From positions 3,224,001 to 3,288,000 of the forward strand of contig NZ_CP085224.1 of the NCBI RefSeq assembly GCF_044803115.1: a stretch of DNA of 64,000 bases. The letters are read 5' to 3'. The translations under genes were made by a program, and so were the position numbers. The first letter of the stretch is position 1; every line of letters starts with the position of its first letter. Shown here in pieces: positions 8,934-16,782 of this stretch. The notes below the pieces were generated by a model. The model searched no databases. It had not been told where the DNA came from and saw only the letters and a program-made list of their open reading frames with translations. The DNA is from Caenispirillum salinarum_A (lineage in GTDB: Bacteria; Pseudomonadota; Alphaproteobacteria; Rhodospirillales; Rhodospirillaceae).

Positions 8934-10189
8934 CCCGCCCCGCCGTCGACGCCTTCGCCCTCTCCGCCGACATGCTGCCCGCCGACGACGCCGTGGCGCG
9001 GTTGCTGGACCTGGTGACGCCGGTGGCCGAGACAGAGCGCGTTCCGCTGATGGACGCGCGGGGCCGTGTGCTGGCGGAAGATATCGTGTCCGACCGGAAC
9101 GTACCGCCGCACGACAATTCTGCCGTCGACGGCTATGCCGTGCGCTTCGCCGACCTGTCGACGGAGGACGAAACCCGCCTGCCGATCACCATGCGCATCC
9201 CCGCCGGGATCGTTCCGGACCGCCCCCTGTCGGCGGGCGAGGCGGCGCGCATCTTCACCGGTGCGCCGGTGCCCGAGGGCGCCGACACGATCATCCCCCA
9301 GGAACCGTGCCGCGCCGGAGACGACACCGTCGTGCTGCCGCCGGTGCGCAAGGCCGGCCAGAACCTGCGCCGCAAGGCCGAGGACATCGGCGTCGGCGAC
9401 ACCATCCTGGCTGCCGGTCGACGGCTGCATCCGGCGGAGATCGGCTTCATGGCGTCCGTCGGTGTGGCGGAACCGCTGGTGCGGCGCCGGGTCCGCGCCG
9501 CCGTCTTCTCCACCGGAACGGAGGTGCGCGATCCGGGGGGCGACGCCCCGCCGGGCGCCATCTACGACAGCAACCGCTTCGTGCTGATGGGCCTGCTGGC
9601 CGACATGGGGTGCAAGGTCAGCGACTACGGAATCCTGCCTGACGATCCCGCAGCCCTGAAGGACGCGCTGGCCCGCGCATCGGCGGAGGCAGACGTGGTG
9701 CTGACCTCCGGCGGCGTCTCCACCGGCGAGGAAGATCACATCAAGCCGGTCGTGGAAGACCTGGGCAGACTGGACTTCTGGCGCGTCGCCATCCGTCCCG
9801 GGCGGCCGCTGGCGGTGGGCCGTGTCGGCGAGGCCGTGTTCGTCGGGCTGCCGGGTAATCCGGTGGCGGCCTTCGTGTGCTTTTGCATGTTCGCGCGCCC
9901 CATGATCCTGCGCCGCATGGGCGTGGCCGACGTGCTGCCGCGGCCCATTCCGGTGCGCGCCGGCTTTGCCTTCAAGAAGCGCGCCGGCCGCCGCGAATGG
10001 CTGCGCGCCAGCCTGACGGGCCGGGACGAGGACGGCCTGCCGGTGGCGGAACGCTTCCCCACCGAAGGCTCGGGCATCCTGCGCTCGGTGGTGGTGAGCG
10101 AGGGGCTTCTGGCGCTGCCGGAGGAGCCTTCGCAGATCAATCCAGGCGACGTGCTGGAGTTTTTGCCGTTCGAGCGGCTGACGGGGTAG
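8930..10189 (+). CDS. moeA: Molybdopterin molybdenumtransferase MoeA, canonical paralogue
   Basis: 419 residues, the second MoeA of the cluster. It keeps SAVDGYAVRFAD, IFTGAPVPEGADTI, IYDSNR, SGGVSTGEEDH and GLPGNPVAAF, which are closer to the general consensus than in the first copy. One deviation is STGTE where STGDE is usual. It inserts molybdate (or tungstate) into molybdopterin. It is coupled to mobB by ATGA, and a GC-rich hairpin cluster follows before the convergent fdhC. Two MoeA paralogues beside a tungstate transporter raise the possibility of metal-selective copies, which is inference only. Confidence 0.92.
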   Translation: MTRPAVDAFALSADMLPADDAVARLLDLVTPVAETERVPLMDARGRVLAEDIVSDRNVPPHDNSAVDGYAVRFADLSTEDETRLPITMRIPAGIVPDRPLSAGEAARIFTGAPVPEGADTIIPQEPCRAGDDTVVLPPVRKAGQNLRRKAEDIGVGDTILAAGRRLHPAEIGFMASVGVAEPLVRRRVRAAVFSTGTEVRDPGGDAPPGAIYDSNRFVLMGLLADMGCKVSDYGILPDDPAALKDALARASAEADVVLTSGGVSTGEEDHIKPVVEDLGRLDFWRVAIRPGRPLAVGRVGEAVFVGLPGNPVAAFVCFCMFARPMILRRMGVADVLPRPIPVRAGFAFKKRAGRREWLRASLTGRDEDGLPVAERFPTEGSGILRSVVVSEGLLALPEEPSQINPGDVLEFLPFERLTG

Positions 10190-10202
10190 AGCGCTTCGCG
10201 CA

Positions 10203-10354
10203 TGGGGCCGTCGCCCCAAACCCGGCTCGGTGGGCACAGCCCTCCGAGCCCCCCAGTCTTTTGCGCGTTGTGCCTTGCCAAGTCTAAAAAAAACGGGAGA
10301 GTTCGAGAGCCTGCGCCTCTCGATCAGGGGGTCAGGGGACCGAGGTCCCCTGAC
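10203..10354. terminator. Cluster of hairpins between convergent moeA and fdhC
   Basis: Three inverted repeats lie in the 176-base gap. TGGGGC/GCCCCA (10203-10208 with 10213-10218) has a 4-base loop. CGAGAG/CTCTCG (10304-10309 with 10317-10322) follows. GTCAGGGGACC/GGTCCCCTGAC (10331-10341 with 10344-10354) is an 11-bp stem. The last sits immediately past the fdhC stop and is the best candidate for a bidirectional terminator. There is an A8 run at 10286-10293. Confidence 0.6.
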
Positions 10355-10365
10355 GAATGACCCCT

Positions 10366-11469
10366 CTATTCCGCCGCCTTGCGCTCCCCGTGCCCCTGTT
10401 CCGGCGGCGCCGTCTTCGGCCCCTCGCGTTCCGGATTGTTGCCGGCCAGGTACTTGTCCACCCACACGCTGTGGTGCTCGCGCGCCCAGTTGAGGTCGAC
10501 CCAGCCCGTCGACATGGCGCGGAAGGCCGCCTGCATGCCTACGGAGCCGATGTAGATGTGCGCCAGAATGGCGGCGAACATCAGCATCCCCAGCGCCGCG
10601 TGAATGATCTGGGCGTATTGCATGGTCTCGATGCTGTCGACGAACCAGAACGGCATGAGCAGGTTCAGGCCCGACAGCGACAGCAGAACGCCCAGGATGA
10701 TGACCATCCAGAACACGGTCTTCTGGCCGAAGTTGAACTTGTCCGCCGGCGGGTGGGAGTTCTTGGACAGGAAGCCGCCCGCCTGGCGAATCCAGTTCCA
10801 GTCGTAGCGGTCCCAGATGTTGTGGCGCACCCACATCACGAAGATGTAGAGCAGGCCCGCCATGAAGACGAAGCCGCCAAAATTGTGCATGTACTTGCTG
10901 ATCTCGGCGGACACCGCATAGGCATCCTGGCCCATCACCGGCAGCAGCAGCGGCCGCCCGTACAGCAGCCATATGCCCGTCAGCGCCAGCACCAGGAACG
11001 AGCCCGCTGTGACCCAGTGGCCGATGATCTCGTGCGGCTTGAACCGCTGGATCAACCGGCCGGACAGACCGCTGTCGACCTTGATGCGGCCCTTCACGGC
11101 GAAGAACCCGCCCAGGGCGATGAGCATGGCGGCGACGGCGTAGGACGACCAGCGGCGCAACTCGTCATTGCGCCAGCTCAGCCATTCCATGCCCTGGACC
11201 TGGATCAGGCGGCCCGCCTGTTTGTCGGGAATGCTGACGTAGCCGGTCTCGCCGTCGGCGATGTCCGACCACAGGCCCGAAATGTACGGATAGTTCATGG
11301 TGTCCGGCGGCGCGGCCGGGATCTGGCCGGCCGTCGGGCCCGCCTCGGATTGCGGCTGCGCTTCCGTAGTGGCGCCCGGCGGCCGCACGTCCTGCGCGGA
11401 CGCCGGACCCGCCGCGCCCAGAAGGCACAGCAGCGCCACAGCCAGCGGGAGGAAACGTCGCACGATCAT
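10366..11469 (-). CDS. fdhC: Formate dehydrogenase gamma subunit (membrane cytochrome b)
   Basis: 367 residues. The ATG at 11469 has GGAGG at good spacing and gives a clear signal peptide (MIVRRFLPLAVALLCLLGAAG...SAQ). A periplasmic stretch to about residue 100 is followed by a four-helix cytochrome b core. The core has haem-ligand histidines in RFKPHEIIGHWV, YMHNFGG and IIHAALGM. It passes electrons from the Fe-S subunit to quinone. An upstream frame opens at 11664 but overlaps fdhB, so it is rejected. It is the third structural gene of fdhABC, separated from fdhB by 67 bases. Confidence 0.9.
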   Translation of the reverse strand: MIVRRFLPLAVALLCLLGAAGPASAQDVRPPGATTEAQPQSEAGPTAGQIPAAPPDTMNYPYISGLWSDIADGETGYVSIPDKQAGRLIQVQGMEWLSWRNDELRRWSSYAVAAMLIALGGFFAVKGRIKVDSGLSGRLIQRFKPHEIIGHWVTAGSFLVLALTGIWLLYGRPLLLPVMGQDAYAVSAEISKYMHNFGGFVFMAGLLYIFVMWVRHNIWDRYDWNWIRQAGGFLSKNSHPPADKFNFGQKTVFWMVIILGVLLSLSGLNLLMPFWFVDSIETMQYAQIIHAALGMLMFAAILAHIYIGSVGMQAAFRAMSTGWVDLNWAREHHSVWVDKYLAGNNPEREGPKTAPPEQGHGERKAAE

Positions 11470-11536
11470 CAAGTGTCCTCCAGGGCCGAAACCGCCCGCG
11501 TCCTGGTGGGGCGCGGGCGGGGCATCGGCCGGATGT

Positions 11537-12160
11537 TCAGAGCTTCTGCCCGGCGCCCGGACCGCGGCCGGCGCCGCCCTGCCCGAACTTCTGCTGGAAG
11601 CCGTAGCCGCCGCTGTCGAAACCGCGCTCGACCACGCGCTGGCGGAAGATGTCGGCGATTTCATCGGCGTCGCCGGCGATCAGCGCCTTGGTGGAGCACA
11701 TCTCCGCGCAGAGCGGCAGCTTGCCCTCGGCCAGGCGGTTGCGGCCGTACTTGTTGAACTCCTCGGCCGAGTTGGCCTCTTCCGGGCCGCCGGCGCAGAA
11801 GGTGCACTTGTCCATCTTGCCGCGCGAGCCGAAATTGCCCTCCTGCGGGTACTGCGGCGCGCCAAAGGGGCAGGCATAGAAGCAGTAGCCGCAGCCGATG
11901 CAGCCGTCCTTGTTGTGCAGGACCACGCCGTCATCGGTGTGATAGATGACGTTGGTCGGGCACACGTTGACGCACGGCGCATCCGAGCAGTGCATGCAGG
12001 CGACCGAGATCGACTTCTCACCGGGCACGCCGTCGTTCAGGGTGACGACGCGGCGGCGGTTGATGCCCCAGGGCACCTCGTTCTCGTTCTTGCAGGCGGT
12101 GACGCAAGCATTGCACTCGATGCAGCGGTCGCCGTCGCAATGGAATACCATCTTACCCAT
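11537..12160 (-). CDS. fdhB: Formate dehydrogenase beta subunit (4x[4Fe-4S])
   Basis: 207 residues with four ferredoxin-type cysteine sets: CIECNACVTAC, CMHCSDAPCVNVC, CIGCGYCFYACPFG and CTFC with the later CAEMC. It wires electrons from the catalytic subunit to the cytochrome b. It lacks the C-terminal transmembrane helix of E. coli FdnH/FdoH (about 290 residues), so it resembles the shorter FdhB of epsilonproteobacterial enzymes. It has no signal peptide of its own and is presumably exported with the TAT-bearing alpha subunit. It follows fdhA by 21 bases. Confidence 0.93.
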   Translation of the reverse strand: MGKMVFHCDGDRCIECNACVTACKNENEVPWGINRRRVVTLNDGVPGEKSISVACMHCSDAPCVNVCPTNVIYHTDDGVVLHNKDGCIGCGYCFYACPFGAPQYPQEGNFGSRGKMDKCTFCAGGPEEANSAEEFNKYGRNRLAEGKLPLCAEMCSTKALIAGDADEIADIFRQRVVERGFDSGGYGFQQKFGQGGAGRGPGAGQKL

Positions 12161-12181
12161 TTCGGTCTCCTCCCTTCGGCG

Positions 12182-15061
12182 TTACGCCGCCTCGATCCGA
12201 CACAGCGTCGCCTTGGTCTCCTGCATCTGGGTGACCGAGTCATAGCCGTAGGTCTGCGCGGTGTTGCTGGATTCGCCAAGCACGATCGGATCGGCGCCGT
12301 CCGGGTACTTGTCGCGCAGGGACTTGCCCTGGAAGTGGCCGCCGAAGTGGAACGGCATGAAGGCCACGCCGCGCCCGACACGATCCGTCACCATGGCCTT
12401 CACCTTGACCTTGCCGCCGTTGGGACCGTGGACCCAGACGTCGGCGCCGTCGCGGATGCCGTTGTCGTTGGCGTCGGCCTGGTTGATCTCGACGAACATG
12501 TCCTGCTGCAATTCGGCGAGCCACGGGTTGGACCGGGTCTCGTCGCCGCCGCCCTCGTACTCCACCAGACGGCCGGAGGTGAGGATGATCGGGAAGTCCT
12601 TGGAGAAGTCGTTTTCCTGGATGGACTTGTACAGCGTGGGCACGCGCCAGAAGGTCTTGTCTTCGTAGGTGGGATAGTCCGCCACCAGATCGCGGCGCGG
12701 GGTGTAGAGCGGCTCGCGGTGCAGGGGCACCGGGTCGGGGAAGGTCCAGACCACCGTGCGGGCCTTGGCGTTGCCGTAGGGCGCGCAGCCGTGCTTGATC
12801 GCCACCCGCTGGATGCCGCCGGACAGGTCGGTCTTCCAGTTCACGGAGTCACCGCCGATACGCTCGATCGTCTGGCGCTCCTCGTCGGTGAGGTCGCTGT
12901 CCCAGCCCAGCTTCTTGAGCATGGCCATGGTGAACTCGGGATAGCCGTCCTCGATCTCCGAGCCCCGGGGGTAGCTGTCCTCGGCCAGCAGGTTGACGCC
13001 CTCGTGCTCCACGCCGAAGCGGGCGCGGAAGCCCATGCCGCCCTCGGCGACGGGCAGCGAGGTGTCGTACAGGTTGGCAGAGCCCGGGTGGCGCATCTCG
13101 GCGGTGCCCCAGCACGGCCACGGCATCCCGTAGTACTCGCCGTCCAGGGGACCGCCGACGGCCCGCAGGGTCGTCTTGTCGAAGTGGTGCTGGTACTTCA
13201 TGTGCTCCTTCAGGCGCTCCGGCGACTGGCCGGTGTAGCCGATGGTCCACATGCCCTTGTTGAACTCGCGCGTGATGTCCTCGACCAGCGGCTCGTCGCC
13301 GTTGACCTGGATGTTCTTCAGAAGCTCGTTCTCGAAGCCGAACTTCCGGGCGAACAGGGTCATGATGGTGTGGTCGGGCTTGGACTCGAACAGCGGCTCG
13401 ACCACCTTCTCGCGCCACTGCAGCGACCGGTTGGACGCGGTGACCGAGCCGGAGGTCTCGAACTGCGTCGCCGCCGGCAGCAGGTAGACGCCGTCGGTGC
13501 GGTCGTGCAGCACGGCGGTGACCGTCGGATAGGGGTCGATGACCACCAGCGTGTCCAGCTTTTCCATCGCCTGCTTCATTTCCGGCAGGCGCGTCTGGCT
13601 GTTGGGCGCATGGCCCCAGAACACCATGCCCTGCACGGTGTTGGGCTGCTCGAGGTTTTCCCTGTCCTCCAGCACGCCGTCGATCCAGCGCGAGACGGGA
13701 ATGCCGGTGGCGTTCATCATGCCCTCGGCGAAGCGGCCCTTCAGCCACTCCTCGTCCAGTTCCCAGACGCGGGCCCAGTGCTTCCACGAGCCTTCGGCCA
13801 GGCCGTAGTAGCCCGGTAGGGTATCGGCCAGGACGCCCAGGTCGGTGGCGCCCTGCACGTTGTCGTGGCCGCGGAAGATGTTGGTGCCGCCGCCCGAGAC
13901 GCCCATGTTGCCGAGCGCCAGCTGAAGGATGCAGTAGGCGCGGGTGTTGTTGTTGCCGTTGGAGTGCTGGGTGCCGCCCATGCACCAGATCAGGGTGCCG
14001 GGCTTGTTGGAGGCCATCAGCTGCGCCACGCGCTTGAGCTGCTCCGGCGGGGCGCCCGTCACGCGCTCGACCTCGTCCGGCGTCCACTTCGCGACCTCCT
14101 GGCGGATCTCGTCGAAGCCGTAGACGCGGCGGCGGATGTAGTCCTTGTCCTCCCAGCCGTTGTCCAGCACATGCCACAGGATGCCCCAGATCAGGGCGAC
14201 GTCGGTGCCCGGGCGGAAGCGCAGGTATTCGTCGGCGCGCGCGGCCGTGCGGGTGAAGCGCGGGTCGGCGACGATCAGGTGCGCCTTGTTCTTCTCCTTG
14301 GCGCGCAGGACGTGCTGCATGGAGACGGGATGCGCCTCGGCCGGATTGCCGCCGATGAGGAAGATGGCCTTGGAGTTGTGAATGTCGTTGTAGCTGTTCG
14401 TCATCGCACCGTAACCCCACGTGTTCGCCACGCCGGCGACGGTGGTGGAGTGACAGATGCGGGCCTGGTGGTCGACGTTGTTGGTGCCCCACATGGCCGC
14501 GAACTTGCGGAACAGGTAGGCCTGTTCGTTGCTGTGCTTGGCCGATCCCAGCCAGTACACGGAATCGGGCCCCGACTTCTCACGGATGGCCAGCAGACGG
14601 TCGCCGACCTCGTTGATCGCCTCGTCCCAGGAGATGCGCTTCCATTTGCCGCCTTCCAGCTTCATGGGGTGCTTGAGGCGGCGCTCGCCGTGGGCGTGCT
14701 CGCGGACCGACGCCCCCTTGGCGCAGTGGGCGCCCAGGTTGAAGGGGCTGTCGTTGCCCGGCTCCTGGCCGATCCAGACGCCGTTGGAAACCTCGGCCTC
14801 CACCGTGCAGCCCACCGAGCAGTGGGTGCAGACGGTGCGCTTCATTTCGATGTTGCCGCGGGCCGTGGGGGCCGTCTCGGCGGCCGCGGCCTTGCGGACG
14901 GACCCCGCCGGCAGCACGGCCCCGAGGGCGGCGCCGCCGGCCGCGATGCCCGAGCGGCGCAGGAAGGTTCGACGGTCAACGGCGCCGCCCACGGCGGACG
15001 CAAGACGGTTGAGCATGTGGGGCGCCGGCGGTGCGGTGCTGGTGCGCTTCTTGGTGAGCAT
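12182..15061 (-). CDS. fdhA: Formate dehydrogenase alpha subunit, TAT-exported, cysteine type
   Basis: 959 residues, the Mo/W-bis-MGD catalytic subunit. A twin-arginine motif (RRTFLRR, residues 30-36) precedes a hydrophobic h-region. The [4Fe-4S] set is C78, C81, C85 and C113. The metal ligand is Cys203 in RICHSTTVAGVANTWG, in the position of selenocysteine in E. coli FdnG; no in-frame TGA or SECIS is needed. The C-terminal molydopterin-binding domain is complete. It oxidises periplasmic formate to CO2 and feeds quinone through FdhB and FdhC. A tungstate transporter and cofactor genes nearby make W or Mo use equally possible. Confidence 0.95.
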   Translation of the reverse strand: MLTKKRTSTAPPAPHMLNRLASAVGGAVDRRTFLRRSGIAAGGAALGAVLPAGSVRKAAAAETAPTARGNIEMKRTVCTHCSVGCTVEAEVSNGVWIGQEPGNDSPFNLGAHCAKGASVREHAHGERRLKHPMKLEGGKWKRISWDEAINEVGDRLLAIREKSGPDSVYWLGSAKHSNEQAYLFRKFAAMWGTNNVDHQARICHSTTVAGVANTWGYGAMTNSYNDIHNSKAIFLIGGNPAEAHPVSMQHVLRAKEKNKAHLIVADPRFTRTAARADEYLRFRPGTDVALIWGILWHVLDNGWEDKDYIRRRVYGFDEIRQEVAKWTPDEVERVTGAPPEQLKRVAQLMASNKPGTLIWCMGGTQHSNGNNNTRAYCILQLALGNMGVSGGGTNIFRGHDNVQGATDLGVLADTLPGYYGLAEGSWKHWARVWELDEEWLKGRFAEGMMNATGIPVSRWIDGVLEDRENLEQPNTVQGMVFWGHAPNSQTRLPEMKQAMEKLDTLVVIDPYPTVTAVLHDRTDGVYLLPAATQFETSGSVTASNRSLQWREKVVEPLFESKPDHTIMTLFARKFGFENELLKNIQVNGDEPLVEDITREFNKGMWTIGYTGQSPERLKEHMKYQHHFDKTTLRAVGGPLDGEYYGMPWPCWGTAEMRHPGSANLYDTSLPVAEGGMGFRARFGVEHEGVNLLAEDSYPRGSEIEDGYPEFTMAMLKKLGWDSDLTDEERQTIERIGGDSVNWKTDLSGGIQRVAIKHGCAPYGNAKARTVVWTFPDPVPLHREPLYTPRRDLVADYPTYEDKTFWRVPTLYKSIQENDFSKDFPIILTSGRLVEYEGGGDETRSNPWLAELQQDMFVEINQADANDNGIRDGADVWVHGPNGGKVKVKAMVTDRVGRGVAFMPFHFGGHFQGKSLRDKYPDGADPIVLGESSNTAQTYGYDSVTQMQETKATLCRIEAA

Positions 15062-15091
15062 GGGACGTTTCCTCTTGTCTGCGCCGTCGTC

Positions 15092-15310
15092 TCAGAAGCG
15101 GGCGAGGTCGTAGTACCGGCGGACGTGCTCCGTCTTGCGGTAGCCCGTCTTGGCGGCTTTCACCGTCACCTCGTCGGCTGCCTCCGCCGAGGCCTGGCCG
15201 GCCACGAGAGCCGCGGCGGCACCCGCGCCGGCGGCGCCCAGGCCGATCCCGCGAAGAAAGCCGCGGCGGTCGACGCCTTCGGCCTGCTCAATCCTGCTGG
15301 ACTCGCTCAT
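15092..15310 (-). CDS. Formate dehydrogenase-associated small TAT-signal protein
   Basis: 72 residues. A twin-arginine signal (RRGFLRGIGLGAAGAG) is followed by a short tail with TGYRKTEHVRRYYDLARF. This matches the small protein family regularly found just upstream of fdhA (the 'formate dehydrogenase region TAT target' family). Its role is not established; it may assist assembly or export of the alpha subunit. It sits 30 bases before fdhA and 60 bases after the TorD-like chaperone, in the same operon. Confidence 0.85.
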   Translation of the reverse strand: MSESSRIEQAEGVDRRGFLRGIGLGAAGAGAAAALVAGQASAEAADEVTVKAAKTGYRKTEHVRRYYDLARF

Positions 15311-15370
15311 GCTTCCGTTCCTTTCCGACCTGCGATTCCGTACATGCGGCTCATGCGGCGTGCGGACGGG

Positions 15371-16000
15371 TCAGCCCTCGCCCTTCTCGCCGACCATGGC
15401 GAAGCTCTCGCGCTCGATGTCGAGGAAGGCCCGTCCCACCGCGCCGACGGCCCGGTAGAAACGGGCGGATCGCGCCGCCTCGATATCGCGGAACAGCGTG
15501 TCCGCCCACGGCGCGATGTGCCTGGTGAAAAACGCTTTCTGCTCGGCCAGGCCGGCGCCGGCGGCCGCGCCGAATTCCCCGAGGATCAGCCCGCGCATGA
15601 CGTCGAACAGGATGCCGATGTGGTCCTCGGGCTCCGCCTGGCCCGGCGCCCGCTCGACGCCCAGCGCGCGCAGGGACTCGCGCACCTCGGCCAGCGGCTT
15701 CTCGTGGAGGAATCCCGTCAGGTAATGCGAGGCATAGGGCACGACCTCGCCGCGGGTGATGCCCACCAGCACGGCCAGGTGCTCCTCGGACACGGCGTCG
15801 GCGTCGGCCTCGCGCGCCGCGGCGGCCAGGTCGCCCAGCGCCTGGCCGAGCGGCGTGTCGTCACCCGTCAGCCCGCCCAGGTCCGCCAGCACGCCGGCTG
15901 GCGGCGGCGCCAGCAGCAGGTTCGACAGAAGGGTATAGAACCGCGCCCGAAGCACGTCCTCTTCACCGATGGACTGTTGGGCTGTACCGATATTCGACAA
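15371..16000 (-). CDS. TorD/DmsD-family molybdoenzyme chaperone
   Basis: 209 residues, all-alpha, without signal peptide. It has the TorD family features: RARFYTLLSNLLL near the N-terminus, the VPYASHYLTGFLHEKPLAEVR region (Y-x-S-x-Y-x(3)-FL pattern), and PEDHIGILFDVMRGL, the E-P-D-H core. Such proteins bind the twin-arginine leader of a molybdoenzyme and hold it until cofactor is inserted. As the first gene of the fdh operon it is most likely the FdhA-specific chaperone. The 179 bases upstream hold the operon's probable promoter. Confidence 0.87.
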   Translation of the reverse strand: MSNIGTAQQSIGEEDVLRARFYTLLSNLLLAPPPAGVLADLGGLTGDDTPLGQALGDLAAAAREADADAVSEEHLAVLVGITRGEVVPYASHYLTGFLHEKPLAEVRESLRALGVERAPGQAEPEDHIGILFDVMRGLILGEFGAAAGAGLAEQKAFFTRHIAPWADTLFRDIEAARSARFYRAVGAVGRAFLDIERESFAMVGEKGEG

Positions 16001-16179
16001 GGGTGATCCTCCGCGATCGCGGCACAGACTGCTTCAATTTGAAAACAGTTGGACGATCATGGTTGCATTGAAAGGTCGGATTGTCCAGGACTTGAAGAGG
16101 CCCCGGAAAGAATGCGGACGAAAGCCGGATTGCGAGGCTTTATCAGAACACACCGGTAGTTGAAGTTCGTAGTGTTCGC

Positions 16180-16782
16180 TCAAGTTTCATCACGGTCTTC
16201 CCCGCCTTTTTCCTGAACCACGACGCTCTTGGACGGATCGGGAGCAGCTTGCGTCTTTCCGTCGTCTTGCTGCGACGCAGCATGGGCGTCCGGTTGTTCG
16301 CGGCCGGCCTCGGCATCTTCCGATGGTTCCTCCGGCTTGGCCTGGGCTGTTTGGGCGGCCTCTGCCTCCTCCTCAGGTCGGGCATAGCCGCGCAGGGCAT
16401 TGTATGCGGTGCGCACGGCCGCGCCGGTCACCGCCGGAGTGGTGTAGTCGTCGTCGTAATCGTTGAGGCCATCCAGGTTCGCCAGCACCGGGTCCGAGCG
16501 CCACAGCTTGCGCAGCGCCTGCTTGCGCAGCGCCGCAGGCACCTTCTCCTTGAGGAAGACCGTGTAGTCCGACTCGGCCGTCAGGCTGTCGATGTCCGGC
16601 AGGTCGAGAGGATCCTCGTCCTTTTCCGCCGCGTCGGACACAGCGGCGTCATCGGCCGGCGCCGGCAGGTCGTCCTCCGGCGCTTCCTCCGGCGCAGGCG
16701 GCGCCTGGTCCGGCTCGCGTTCGGCCTGCCGGGCCTCGGCCTTGCGCCGGGACCAGCGCGAGAGGAAGCTGTCGCGGCTCAT
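16180..16782 (-). CDS. DUF3306 family protein
   Basis: 200 residues. The start MSRDSFLSRWSRRKAEAR and the core TAESDYTVFLKEKVPAALRKQALRKLWRSDPVLANLDGLNDYDDDYT (described here by residues 70-116) match DUF3306. That family is found only near formate dehydrogenase genes and has no known activity. The flanks are acidic, Ala/Glu-rich and low-complexity. The ATG at 16782 overlaps the stop of the MobA-DUF3305 gene as ATGA; the longer frame to 16923 is ignored. It is the last gene of the fdhD-mobA/DUF3305-DUF3306 unit. A role in FDH maturation or assembly is inferred from context. Confidence 0.85.
   Translation of the reverse strand: MSRDSFLSRWSRRKAEARQAEREPDQAPPAPEEAPEDDLPAPADDAAVSDAAEKDEDPLDLPDIDSLTAESDYTVFLKEKVPAALRKQALRKLWRSDPVLANLDGLNDYDDDYTTPAVTGAAVRTAYNALRGYARPEEEAEAAQTAQAKPEEPSEDAEAGREQPDAHAASQQDDGKTQAAPDPSKSVVVQEKGGEDRDET

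Noticed and set aside
14881..15061. Search for a selenocysteine codon or SECIS in fdhA
   Set aside because: The catalytic position is an ordinary Cys203 codon and the frame has no internal TGA, so selenium insertion is not needed.
16033..16043. TTCAATTTGAA as operator of the fdh operon
   Set aside because: It is a short AT-rich palindrome with one mismatch and no second copy at a related promoter; the evidence is too weak to list.
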